Shown: positions 35,961 through 46,142 of the stretch, one piece after another | How positions within the stretch are numbered: position 1 is the stretch's first letter | Layout: each line of letters opens with the position of its first letter | Assembly: GCF_000416235.1 (NCBI RefSeq) | Contig: NZ_ATLO01000015.1 | Location: 39,702-103,701 of the forward strand | DNA: 64,000 bases | From: Pseudomonas sp. CFII64 | Lineage (GTDB): Bacteria; Pseudomonadota; Gammaproteobacteria; Pseudomonadales; Pseudomonadaceae | Reading direction: 5' to 3' | Notes under the pieces: generated by a model | Told to the model about the DNA's origin: nothing | The model's database searches: none | The model's input: the letters and a program-made list of their open reading frames with translations, nothing else | Made by a program: the position numbers and the translations under genes

Positions 35961-38900
35961 TTACCCGTTTTTACGCAGGGTGTCGGTGATGTGCGCCAAC
36001 AGGGCTTTCTGTGCAGCGGTCAGCCTGGCGATCAATGCCCGGCCCTGACGGTCGAACTCATCATGGTCCACAGGCGGATTGCCACGTAGCGCCACCAAGT
36101 CGCTGTTGGCCGCCGCCAGGGCGGCGGGGTCGTTTGCGGCATGCGCGGCATTGAGTCGCTCATAAAGGGCGCTGTGGCGACGAAGGTTTTCGGTCATGTC
36201 GATTGGCGGATGTTCCAGCAGGGCTTCCTGCTCGGCCCTTATGGGTGCGGTCACACGCTGCAGATCAGCTTGATATTCAACCTGCAGACGCTCGCTCCAG
36301 CGGCGGTCCGCCAGGGCGTATTCAAGAAACTCCACCCCCGCTTCGCGCTGCCTGATGACTCGCGCGGCATCGAGAATGTTGCGGTGTTCCACGGCAGCGA
36401 CACGGTCCCAGACCATGCCGACGGGTTGTCCCGGCAGGTTCAGCTCGGTGGCCAGACCAATGCGATAGGCCATGCGCACTTCGGCATGATCAACACGTGC
36501 CCCACGCGCTTCGCGAGAGGCAATCTCGACATCGGCAATGACCTGAACTTCATTGAGGCGAAACAGGCTGCGAATCACGCTTAACAACGCCTGGGTCCGC
36601 TGCGCCTCAGGCACATTCTGCAATGCGGCCTCGGCATACACCGCGACCTGGACATCGCTGAAGATCAACCGAGCTCCGTCCTGGCAGGTCTGATCAGCAC
36701 CGAACAGCCGATCATTGGCCATGATTTCCAGGTCAGCGCGCAGCTGGTGATTATTCCCGGCGGCTTCAAGCACGCGCATGACATCGCTGGCGAGTTCTGC
36801 ATGGACCCGTATGAAATCGCGGCTTTCCCTCAGCCTTTGCAGCAATATCAACAGATTCGGCGCGTCACCGGTCTGTTCCACGCGCTCCCAGGCGGCACGG
36901 ATTCTGGAGTTGAATTCAGGGCGGCCTTCTACGATCCAGATATCCACGCTCGGGACCGGCACAGGAGGAACCGAATGGTCAACGTTATGGCTGTGCCAGG
37001 CGACCTCTTCGTCCGATGAATAGTCTTCGCTTTCAGCTTCCGAGGTGGTCGGGGTACGCGCCATGTTGCTAATGCTGTCAGGGTAGCCGTATTCCAGCTC
37101 ATACATATTGCTGTTGCGCTGGTTCATCCAGCATTCGAGCAGCTCAGCATGATCGAAGGGATTTTCACTGCCGTAGACCGTCATCAGGAACCGGGGGCCC
37201 TGCTCGTTATCAATCAGAAACCGCGGCAAGTGGACAATCTGGTTACGGCTGATATCCAGCACCTCCAGAGGAAGATCGTCGGTCCACACCGGCCATTGTG
37301 TGAGTTGCATGTTGGCCATATACAGCCGTCGGGCGTGAAGGCCAGCGGTATGCGTCAACTCACCCAGCGTATTGCCGGAGATGTCCAGCATGGAAAGTTC
37401 CGGCAGGCTCATGAACACGTCCATCGCGGCTTGATCGATGATCAGCCCGGTATCCTCGAAGGACAGCTCGCTCAATCGAGGCAATGCGCTTAATCCCTGC
37501 GGCACATGGCTCAACCCGGGACCGAGTATGTCCAGCCGCGTCACGCGACTGAAGCGTTGCAAAAACCGGCTCATCTGTTGGTCGGTAGCGGTGATGTTAT
37601 CCAGCGTGATTCTGCTGATCGCTTCGTAGTGCCCGGGAAGGTCCGGCAAGTCTTCCAGCAAAGCCAGATCCACCGATTCCAGCACCAATCCGCGGACGTT
37701 AAAAAGCGAGCCCATGTGACTGCTGCGCCAGGCGTTACCGACAGCCTGAGCGATTGAGCGCCGCGCTGCCGCCTGCGCTGCGCCGCCGGCTTCCACCCAG
37801 CCTTCCAGCGTCGAACGCAGCACGTCAAATGCCTGCTGGTCTTCCAGCGTGGCGCGCATCAAAGCCTGCACGTCATAACCGTTGTCGACCAGCCTGCCGG
37901 AAACGTAGCGCTCCATATCAGCGATCTCGGGATACAAAATGCGCATGGTTGCCTCCAGCTCCCGTACTGCGAGGTCGTATCGCTCGACCGCTTGCAAATC
38001 CGCAGGAAGCCGGCCGCGACCGCTCATTTCATAACCGATCCGGCCATCGTCCAGTCGTTTCGGCCAGCGCGCGCCGGGCTTGAGCGCCCACTGCTCCAGT
38101 ATTTTGGAGATACGCGGACGGTCTTCGAAAGCGGCACCAATAATGCGACTGCGCAATGCCGGCGCATTGCCGATGGCGTCGGGAAACCCTATGGCATGCC
38201 GCGACGCCTCAGGCAACGCTTGCAGGGCGGCGGCAAAGAAATTGTCCTGCCCCGCGCTGCCTGGACTCAGTTCAATGCCTTCGCTATCGACCGCCTGGAA
38301 GACCAGGCCACGTTTAATGAGTATCCCGCGCTGCGGCGCCTGCGGGTTGCCAAGAGACGCCAGCACGGGACCGCCCAGCGCAGCGTCATGCACTTCCACT
38401 CGCAAGTCGCCCGGCCAGCCTGGCAAGTCTCCCAGCAAGGCCAGGGCCACCTTGAGCGTGTCGGGGTTATCCGCCCTGGAGGTCAGACAAAAACCTTCCA
38501 GCGCACGATCAAGCCGAGTTTCCTGGATATAACCTCGTGCCCTGCCCGCGATTTCCAAAGGCAAGCGCTGGCCAGCCCTCATGCTGGCGATTTGTTCGGC
38601 CGTGGCCTGAGACAGCAGTTCCCCAGCGGTCGTCGACGGCAGCGACGGGAAGTCGTGTTTGATCAGGCTGACCAACGGGTCGCTGCTCACGTCCAGGCGC
38701 TGGTACAGCAGATCGAACAACCACGCGGAACGACCTTCGGCGAAGCGGGCGATTTTCGCTGCCAGATTCTCCGGTGTGCGGGGCAGCGAACGGCCAAAGA
38801 GGCGATTTTGCCCACCCTCACCCAACCCTTCGATGATCGCTTGCAGGAGCTGGCCATCGGCGATCTGGCCTTGAGTCAGCTGCAACGGCTCAAGGCTCGG

Positions 38901-40724
38901 CACACGATTGGGATGGGCCAGCGGTAGAGTGCTCGCGCCATATTCAGCGATTTTCAGCCCTTGGCTATCGAGCACATGAATAGGCCGTCCAACAGGCCAG
39001 CCCGGCAATGCAACCAATAGTTCCAGCTGCAACTGCGCGTCGGCCGAGGCGTAAGCGCCGACATCATTGATGCGCCGGTGAAACGTAAGGACGTCCTTGT
39101 CCAGTGCTGCCCGCTGGATGATATCGGCCGCGCCCGGCAAAGGTGCGTCGGTCAGCCGAGTCGCGTGGCCGAAGGGCGTCAGCTCCGGCGGCGCCAAACG
39201 TATCTCGCCACCTGGCAGTCGGGTCGGGACCATTTTCTCGATAAAGGACGAAGGCTTGAGGAGCGGCATTTCGGGTGCTTGCCCAGCCTTGACCAGCGCG
39301 CCAAACGCAGCCATGAACGCGAGGTTTTCCGCGACGCTGCCCAAATGTTCCAAGGCCTCCTCCATGTCGGAGTGATGCCAGGCGTCGATTCCCTGAAAGG
39401 TTTCAGTCAGCAATTGCGCACCGGCCACGACCATCATCGCTTCGCCCAGCAACGGCACGAACAGCGCCGCAAGGTTCACCACGTTCAGGCCCACGGAGAG
39501 ATATCCCGACAATCGGGCCCGACGCGACGCTTCATCTTCATCGCCGGTCGGCACTGCCAGCACACGGGAATCGTCCTTGATGCGCAGCATATTCTGGAAA
39601 TAAAAATGGCTGAACAGGTCGTAAGGCATTTCGTCGAGTGCAATGTCCAGATCAAAATCGCTGTCGACTTCGCGAACATGCATCAGGCGCGGAATAAGGG
39701 CGTTGTCATCGGGATCAAAGCGCAATCGGCCCGGCGCGACGCGATCAGCCACCTTGCTGTAGAACGCCGCCTTGCTGCGTTGCGCGATAAAACGGTTCAT
39801 GAAGCGTTTGCAATAAGTCGGCGTAAACCTGCGATTCAACAGCCTCTTCAACTCATCGAATGAGCTGAACTCCTTCAGGCTCTGGCCCAAACCGTCAGGG
39901 ATGTAGATCACGCAGGTTTTTGCACCCTTGATGGTAAAAATCAGAATGTCACGCACGCTAAAGCCGCAGATTGTCAGGCAGCCGTAATCCAGTGTGCCGC
40001 TTCTGGCGCGCTCGGGAAGCGCCAGCAGGTGCTTATAGAATGTTTCGGAAATGTCTTTGCGCAGGTAGGCAATGTGCGCCTGAACCTTCAACGCGTTGAG
40101 CGCCTTGCGGCCGCACAGATCGGTGATCTGTGCGCTGCTTTGCATGTCACTCCTCTCTGAATCGCCGGTTGACGGGCCAAGCACTCGGTCCAGATGCCGC
40201 TGATATTGGCGGCCCAGGTCCAGCTGGCGACAGACACGCATGAATCTGGCCGGGTCGATATTCATCGGATGGCGCGGGTACTCGTCGTAACTGCCGTAAC
40301 GCTGGTCGGTGACCGGCCTGACCTCGACAATCCGCATGCGCCCTGATTTATGCGGCGCATCGACTTCTTCCTGATGGAAATTCTGTAGCGCTGCGTGCAG
40401 CAATGTTTGCAGGCAAACCTCAGGCGGTGCGAGTTGCGGCTGACCAAAGGCGCCGCGCTGGTAGATGTCTTTGAAAACGTAAGCGTTGTCGACGTCCAGT
40501 CCCGGACCAAACTCATCGTCCAATGCCTGCTTCAACAGCGGTCGGGCAAATTCGTCCAGCGCCTGGATTCGCGCCAGCGTCAGGCCCCATTCCTCGCGAA
40601 GCTGCTGACCGCTGACCATGTCGCGATTCAACGTTTGCCGGCTTGGCGCAGCGGCTTCTACATACCATGCAGGCAGCGTTTCGCTGATCAGTCCTTGGTG
40701 GGGATGGGCAATAATCGAGGTCAT
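35961..40724 (-). CDS. large LRR-containing NEL-type E3 ubiquitin ligase, predicted effector
   Basis: The ATG at 40722-40724, with AAGGA upstream, gives 1587 residues. The first 1000 or so residues resemble the dermonecrotic-toxin-like domain found N-terminal to these ligases in Pseudomonas, with a hydrophobic patch (SVGLNVVNLAALFVPLLGEA, about residues 415-435). Leucine-rich repeats follow at about 1050-1175 (for example LPELSMLDISGNTLGELTH and LPLEVLDISRNQIVHLPRF). The C-terminal NEL domain runs from about 1255, with the catalytic Cys1347 in TCQDGARL (codon 36684-36686), fitting the CxD signature of IpaH/SspH enzymes. NEL ligases move ubiquitin onto host proteins, so a target in a eukaryote is likely. 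No signal peptide and no secretion genes or chaperone are adjacent. It is alone between pap and mnmC with its own terminator. Confidence 0.85.
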   Translation of the reverse strand: MTSIIAHPHQGLISETLPAWYVEAAAPSRQTLNRDMVSGQQLREEWGLTLARIQALDEFARPLLKQALDDEFGPGLDVDNAYVFKDIYQRGAFGQPQLAPPEVCLQTLLHAALQNFHQEEVDAPHKSGRMRIVEVRPVTDQRYGSYDEYPRHPMNIDPARFMRVCRQLDLGRQYQRHLDRVLGPSTGDSERSDMQSSAQITDLCGRKALNALKVQAHIAYLRKDISETFYKHLLALPERARSGTLDYGCLTICGFSVRDILIFTIKGAKTCVIYIPDGLGQSLKEFSSFDELKRLLNRRFTPTYCKRFMNRFIAQRSKAAFYSKVADRVAPGRLRFDPDDNALIPRLMHVREVDSDFDLDIALDEMPYDLFSHFYFQNMLRIKDDSRVLAVPTGDEDEASRRARLSGYLSVGLNVVNLAALFVPLLGEAMMVVAGAQLLTETFQGIDAWHHSDMEEALEHLGSVAENLAFMAAFGALVKAGQAPEMPLLKPSSFIEKMVPTRLPGGEIRLAPPELTPFGHATRLTDAPLPGAADIIQRAALDKDVLTFHRRINDVGAYASADAQLQLELLVALPGWPVGRPIHVLDSQGLKIAEYGASTLPLAHPNRVPSLEPLQLTQGQIADGQLLQAIIEGLGEGGQNRLFGRSLPRTPENLAAKIARFAEGRSAWLFDLLYQRLDVSSDPLVSLIKHDFPSLPSTTAGELLSQATAEQIASMRAGQRLPLEIAGRARGYIQETRLDRALEGFCLTSRADNPDTLKVALALLGDLPGWPGDLRVEVHDAALGGPVLASLGNPQAPQRGILIKRGLVFQAVDSEGIELSPGSAGQDNFFAAALQALPEASRHAIGFPDAIGNAPALRSRIIGAAFEDRPRISKILEQWALKPGARWPKRLDDGRIGYEMSGRGRLPADLQAVERYDLAVRELEATMRILYPEIADMERYVSGRLVDNGYDVQALMRATLEDQQAFDVLRSTLEGWVEAGGAAQAAARRSIAQAVGNAWRSSHMGSLFNVRGLVLESVDLALLEDLPDLPGHYEAISRITLDNITATDQQMSRFLQRFSRVTRLDILGPGLSHVPQGLSALPRLSELSFEDTGLIIDQAAMDVFMSLPELSMLDISGNTLGELTHTAGLHARRLYMANMQLTQWPVWTDDLPLEVLDISRNQIVHLPRFLIDNEQGPRFLMTVYGSENPFDHAELLECWMNQRNSNMYELEYGYPDSISNMARTPTTSEAESEDYSSDEEVAWHSHNVDHSVPPVPVPSVDIWIVEGRPEFNSRIRAAWERVEQTGDAPNLLILLQRLRESRDFIRVHAELASDVMRVLEAAGNNHQLRADLEIMANDRLFGADQTCQDGARLIFSDVQVAVYAEAALQNVPEAQRTQALLSVIRSLFRLNEVQVIADVEIASREARGARVDHAEVRMAYRIGLATELNLPGQPVGMVWDRVAAVEHRNILDAARVIRQREAGVEFLEYALADRRWSERLQVEYQADLQRVTAPIRAEQEALLEHPPIDMTENLRRHSALYERLNAAHAANDPAALAAANSDLVALRGNPPVDHDEFDRQGRALIARLTAAQKALLAHITDTLRKNG

Positions 40725-40844
40725 GCTCAATGTCCTTGTCGAGAAGAAAAGAAGTGAGAGCTGACCAGCCAATGCGCGGTGTCAGGGTATAAATAATTAT
40801 TTGTCGTTAATATGACGCCCCCCTGCGCACAGGCCCGACCGAAC

Positions 40845-42821
40845 ATGACTGTTACCCGCCACGCCCAGATTGACTGGGATGAACAAGGCAATCCCCACTC
40901 GCGGGAATTTTGCGACGTGTATTTCTCCACTGAATCCGGCCTGGCGGAGACCCGGCATGTGTTCCTGGTGCAGAACGATCTGGCCAATCGCTTCACGGCG
41001 TTGCCCGAACATGGTCGCTTGGTCATTGGCGAAACCGGATTCGGCACGGGTTTGAATTTTCTCTGCGCGTGGCAGCTGTTCGAGGAATGCGCGACAGCCA
41101 GCGCTCGCCTGCATTTCGTCAGCGTCGAGAAATTCCCGTTGAGCCTCGTCGACCTGCAACGTTCCCTGGCGCTGTGGCCGGAACTGGCGGCATTCGCCGA
41201 ACAGTTGCTCGCGCAGTACGTAGCGGTGCATGAAGGGTTCCAACGTTTTGTATTCGACGGCGGGCGCGTCACCCTGACCTTGCTGATCGGTGATGCGCTG
41301 GAGATGCTGCCGCAGCTGGACGGGCAGATCGACGCCTGGTTTCTCGACGGTTTTGCCCCGGCGAAAAACCCGGAAATGTGGACCCCGCAGCTGTTCGCCG
41401 AACTGGCCCGGCTGGCTGCGCCGGACTCGACCATCGGCACTTTCACCAGCACCGGCTGGGTTCGTCGCGCCCTGAACGCCGCAGGCTTCAAGATGAAACG
41501 CGTGCCCGGCATCGGCCATAAATGGGAGGTGCTGCGCGGCGTGTTTGTCGGCTGGCCCGAGGAGGCTCCAGCGATCCCTGCCGCAAAACCCTGGTTCGCC
41601 CGACCCGCGAAATATGCAGGTCAGCGCAAGGCGCTGGTGATCGGCGCGGGCATGGCCGGTTGCACCACCGCCGCCAGCCTTGCCGCGCGGGGGTGGCAAG
41701 TCAGCCTGCTGGAGCGGCATGCCGAGGTCGCGCAGGAAGCTTCGGGCATGCCCCAAGGCGTGTTGTATCTGAAACTGTCCGCTCACGGCACGGCGCTTTC
41801 ACAATTGATCCTCAGCGGATTCGGCTACACGCGCCGCGCCCTTGAACGCCTGCAGCGCGGCATCGACTGGGACGGCTGCGGCGTGCTGCAACTGGCGTTC
41901 AACGGCAAGGAAGCGCAGCGTCAGGCGCAACTGGCCGAGGCATTCGACCCCGAGCTGTTGCAGCTTGTGGATAAGTCCGAAGCCGAAGCCCGCAGCGGCA
42001 TCACGCTGACCAGCGGCGGGCTGTTTTTCCCGGAAGGCGGCTGGGTTCATCCGCCAGCGCTGTGCCGGGCCCATGCAGCGCATGCGAATATCGAGCTGCA
42101 CCTGCATCGCGAGGTCGTCGAACTGCGCCGGAATGGCGATCAATGGCAGGCATGGGATGGCGATAAGCTGCTGGCCACTGCGCCGGTGGTGATTCTGGCA
42201 GGCGCGGCCGATATCAAGCGCTTCCCGGCCAGCGCCGATCTGCCGCTCAAACGCATTCGCGGACAAATCACCCGTTTACCGCAGACCGAGGCGAGCCAGA
42301 CGTTGCGCACGGTGGTCTGCGCCGAAGGCTACGTCGCCCCGCCACGCCTGGGTGAGCATACGCTGGGCGCCAGTTTCGACTTCAAGAATGACGATTTGAG
42401 CATCACTACGGCTGATCACTTGGGCAATCTGCACTATATGCAGGAAATATCCGACGATCTGCTTGAGCGGCTCGGCGCACCGAGCCTGGCGCCAGAAGAC
42501 CTGCAAGGCCGCGCGGCCTTTCGCTGCACCAGCCCGGATTACCTGCCCATCGTCGGACCGCTGGCGGACAAGGAAGCGTTCACCCAGACCTACGCGGCGC
42601 TGAGCAAAGACGCACGTCAGGTGCCGGACGCGCCCTGCCCCTGGCTGGAGGGTTTGTACATCAACAGCGGCCACGGCTCGCGCGGGCTGATCACTGCACC
42701 GCTATGCGCCGAACTGCTCGCCGCCTGGCTGACCGACGAACCCTTGCCGCTGCCCCGCAGCGTCGCCGAAGCCTGCCACCCGAACCGCTTCATGTTGCGG
42801 GAGTTGATTCGGGGCAATTGA
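40845..42821 (+). CDS. mnmC: bifunctional tRNA modification enzyme MnmC
   Basis: MnmC finishes the mnm5s2U modification at tRNA position 34. The N-terminal half (about 1-235) is the methyltransferase (HVFLVQNDLANRF, IGETGFGTGLNFL, FLDGFAPAKNPEMW), and the C-terminal half (from about 260) is the FAD-dependent oxidoreductase (VIGAGMAGCTTA) that removes the carboxymethyl group. I used the ATG at 40845 (658 residues); the frame opens at 40812, but neither start has a strong ribosome site. Both halves look intact. Confidence 0.94.
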   Translation: MTVTRHAQIDWDEQGNPHSREFCDVYFSTESGLAETRHVFLVQNDLANRFTALPEHGRLVIGETGFGTGLNFLCAWQLFEECATASARLHFVSVEKFPLSLVDLQRSLALWPELAAFAEQLLAQYVAVHEGFQRFVFDGGRVTLTLLIGDALEMLPQLDGQIDAWFLDGFAPAKNPEMWTPQLFAELARLAAPDSTIGTFTSTGWVRRALNAAGFKMKRVPGIGHKWEVLRGVFVGWPEEAPAIPAAKPWFARPAKYAGQRKALVIGAGMAGCTTAASLAARGWQVSLLERHAEVAQEASGMPQGVLYLKLSAHGTALSQLILSGFGYTRRALERLQRGIDWDGCGVLQLAFNGKEAQRQAQLAEAFDPELLQLVDKSEAEARSGITLTSGGLFFPEGGWVHPPALCRAHAAHANIELHLHREVVELRRNGDQWQAWDGDKLLATAPVVILAGAADIKRFPASADLPLKRIRGQITRLPQTEASQTLRTVVCAEGYVAPPRLGEHTLGASFDFKNDDLSITTADHLGNLHYMQEISDDLLERLGAPSLAPEDLQGRAAFRCTSPDYLPIVGPLADKEAFTQTYAALSKDARQVPDAPCPWLEGLYINSGHGSRGLITAPLCAELLAAWLTDEPLPLPRSVAEACHPNRFMLRELIRGN

Positions 42822-42837
42822 AAACACCGACGGGATC

Positions 42838-42930
42838 CGTAGGACCGGCTTTAGCCGGGAGGGCTGGAATTCAAACAACGAAGCCGCTGTGAATGGACTG
42901 GCCTCCTCCCGGCTAAAGCCGGTCCTACGC
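42838..42930. repeat. REPIN (CCGTAGGACCGGCTTTAGCC type)
   Basis: Arms CCGTAGGACCGGCTTTAGCC and GGCTAAAGCCGGTCCTACGC around about 50 bases. Same type as the one at 7363-7455. It ends about 60 bases before the ABC ATPase gene and may lie within its leader. Confidence 0.88.
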
Positions 42931-42991
42931 AATGCGTTGCGAAAAGCCGCTATCCTGCCCCTTCTCTCCCGTCCTGGAATCGAGCCCGCCG

Positions 42992-43660
<669 letters not shown>

Positions 43661-43661
43661 G

Positions 43662-46142
43662 ATGCGGGTTTTCTACTGGACGCTGCGCGCCCTGCTCAGC
43701 CATTGGCGCCGCCATCCGGTGCAGTTTTTCAGCGTCTTGACCGGCTTGTGGCTGGCCACCGCGCTGCTCACCGGTGTGCAGGCTCTCAACAGTCAGGCGC
43801 GCCAAAGCTACGCCCAGGCCAGCCAGTTGATCGGCGGCGAGCCACAGACCAGTCTCGCCACCGCCAACGGCGCGCCATTTTCTCAGGATCTGTTCATCAG
43901 CCTGCGTCGTGCCGGCTGGCCGGTTTCCCCGGTCGTGCAAGGTCGAATCACGCTGCAAGGGCTGGAAGAACGCCGTGTGCAGGTGATGGGTATCGAACCG
44001 GTTTCCCTGCCCGCAGGTTCGGCGCTTGCCGGGCAAACTCTGGACATGACACAGATCGTCGCCTTCTTCACGCCGCCCGGTCGCACCTGGATCGCGCCGC
44101 AAACCCTTGAGGCGCTGGGCCTGCACGAAGGGCAACAACCCTTGACCCTCGACGGGCAAGTCTTGCCGCCATTGCACAGTCAGATTGGCATGGCGCCGGG
44201 CGTGCTGTTGATGGACATCGGCTTCGCACAACCGCTGCTCGGTCTATCCGGGCAGATTTCGCGGCTGTTGCTGGACAAACAATTCGCCGCTGGCAACCCA
44301 GTGCCGCCGCCTGAATTGAGCGGCCAATTACTGCTGAAAAAAAGCGGCGAAGAGAACAATCTGGCGCGCCTGACCGAAAGCTTCCACCTGAACCTGGATG
44401 CGCTGGGTTTCCTGTCGTTCGTGGTCGGCCTGTTTATCGTCCACGCCGCCATCGGCCTGGCCCTGGAGCAGCGGCGCGGGCTGCTGCGCAACCTCCGGGC
44501 CAGCGGGGTCAGCGCTCGCTTGTTGATTGCCTCACTCAGCGTCGAACTGGGCGTTTTGGCGCTGCTCGGTGGCGTGTTGGGCGTAGCCAGTGGCTATTGG
44601 CTGGCGAGCCTGCTGTTGCCGGATGTGGCGGCCAGCCTGCGCGGGCTGTACGGCGCGGAAGTGGCTGGCCAACTGACGCTTAGCCCGTGGTGGTGGCTGA
44701 GCGGTCTGGGCCTGAGCGTGCTGGGTGCGTTACTGGCCGGCGCCAATAGTTTGCTGCGTGCCGCACGCATGCCCTTGCTGGCCTTGGCAAATCCCCAAGC
44801 CTGGCATCAGGCGCACAGCCGCTGGCTGCGTCGCCAGGCGTGGGTTGCCAGCGCCGCAGCCGTCATCGCTCTGGCTGCGTTGATCCTCGGTGACAGCCTC
44901 GCCAGCGGGTTTGTGCTCATGGCGGCGCTGTTGCTGGGCGCTGCGCTGGGCTTGCCGGTGTTGCTCAACGCCTTGATCAACCTGCTGTTGGGCCGCAGTC
45001 GATCGGTTTTGGGGCAATGGTTTCTGGCCGATTGCCGTCAGCAATTGCCTGCGTTGAGCCTGGCCTTGATGGCCCTGCTGCTGGCGTTGGCGGCGAATAT
45101 CGGCGCGGGCAGCATGACGTCGGGCTTTCGTGCAACGTTCGGCAACTGGCTCGAACAACGCCTGACTGCCGAGCTGTACGTCACGCCGCAAGAACCCGCC
45201 CAAGCGCCGCAATTGCAAGCCTGGCTGAATCAGCAACCCAGCGTCACGGCGGTGTTGCCCAATTGGCAGGTGTCGATTCAATTACAGGGTTGGCCCGCCG
45301 ATGTGTTCGGCGTGATCGACCATCCAACCTACCGGCAACATTGGCCGCTGCTCGAAGCGGCGGCGGGTGATCCCTGGGAGCAACTGGCCCGACAGGACAC
45401 CGTCATGGTCAGCGAGCAACTGGCGCGCCGCCTGAAGCGGGGACTGGACGATACGCTCAGCATCGCAACGCCCGATGGCCTGTGGTCGCCGCGCATCGTT
45501 GGCATCTACGCCGACTACGGCAATCCCAAAGGACACTTGCTGGTCAATTCGCAACATTTTCTTAAGCACTGGCCGCAATTGGCACCCAACCGTTTCAATC
45601 TGCGCATCGATCCCGCCGCCGTCCCGCCACTGGTGCGCGCGCTGCAGGATCGCTTTGCCCTGGACGACAACCACATCATCGACCAGAGCCAGCTCAAGGG
45701 CTGGTCGACGCAAGTTTTCGAGCGCACCTTCGCCGCGACCGCCGCGCTGAACAGCCTGACGCTAGGGGTGGCGGGCATCGCGCTATTCATCAGCCTGCTG
45801 ACCCAAAGTCAAAGCCGTCTCAGCCAACTCGCGCCGCTGTGGGCCTTGGGCGTGACGCGGCGGCAGTTGATGCTGCTCAATCTGGGCCAGACCTGGTTGC
45901 TGGCGGTGCTGACCCTCGCGTTCGCCCTGCCTCTGGGCCTGCTGCTGGCCTGGTGCCTGGACGCAGTGATTAATGTGCAGGCCTTTGGCTGGCGCCTGCC
46001 GTTGCAGATTTTCCCCGCACAACTCGCGCAGCTGGCGGCGTTGGCACTCTTGGCCACCCTGCTCGCCTCGGCCTGGCCGCTGTTGAAGCTCTATCGCACG
46101 CGCCCCGCCGACTTGCTGAGGACATTCGCCAATGAGACGTAA
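43662..46142 (+). CDS. FtsX-like ABC permease, fused double-module form
   Basis: 826 residues starting MRVFYWTLRALLSHWRRHPV, with an N-terminal helix, a periplasmic MacB-type region, a first FtsX-type three-helix block (about 245-385), a middle section with several helices, a second extracytoplasmic region and a final FtsX block (about 690-820). This is the AttF plus AttG content in one chain, the YbbP-like arrangement. The start overlaps closely with the ATPase stop, and the end overlaps the AttH-like gene by 11 bases. Confidence 0.87.
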   Translation: MRVFYWTLRALLSHWRRHPVQFFSVLTGLWLATALLTGVQALNSQARQSYAQASQLIGGEPQTSLATANGAPFSQDLFISLRRAGWPVSPVVQGRITLQGLEERRVQVMGIEPVSLPAGSALAGQTLDMTQIVAFFTPPGRTWIAPQTLEALGLHEGQQPLTLDGQVLPPLHSQIGMAPGVLLMDIGFAQPLLGLSGQISRLLLDKQFAAGNPVPPPELSGQLLLKKSGEENNLARLTESFHLNLDALGFLSFVVGLFIVHAAIGLALEQRRGLLRNLRASGVSARLLIASLSVELGVLALLGGVLGVASGYWLASLLLPDVAASLRGLYGAEVAGQLTLSPWWWLSGLGLSVLGALLAGANSLLRAARMPLLALANPQAWHQAHSRWLRRQAWVASAAAVIALAALILGDSLASGFVLMAALLLGAALGLPVLLNALINLLLGRSRSVLGQWFLADCRQQLPALSLALMALLLALAANIGAGSMTSGFRATFGNWLEQRLTAELYVTPQEPAQAPQLQAWLNQQPSVTAVLPNWQVSIQLQGWPADVFGVIDHPTYRQHWPLLEAAAGDPWEQLARQDTVMVSEQLARRLKRGLDDTLSIATPDGLWSPRIVGIYADYGNPKGHLLVNSQHFLKHWPQLAPNRFNLRIDPAAVPPLVRALQDRFALDDNHIIDQSQLKGWSTQVFERTFAATAALNSLTLGVAGIALFISLLTQSQSRLSQLAPLWALGVTRRQLMLLNLGQTWLLAVLTLAFALPLGLLLAWCLDAVINVQAFGWRLPLQIFPAQLAQLAALALLATLLASAWPLLKLYRTRPADLLRTFANET

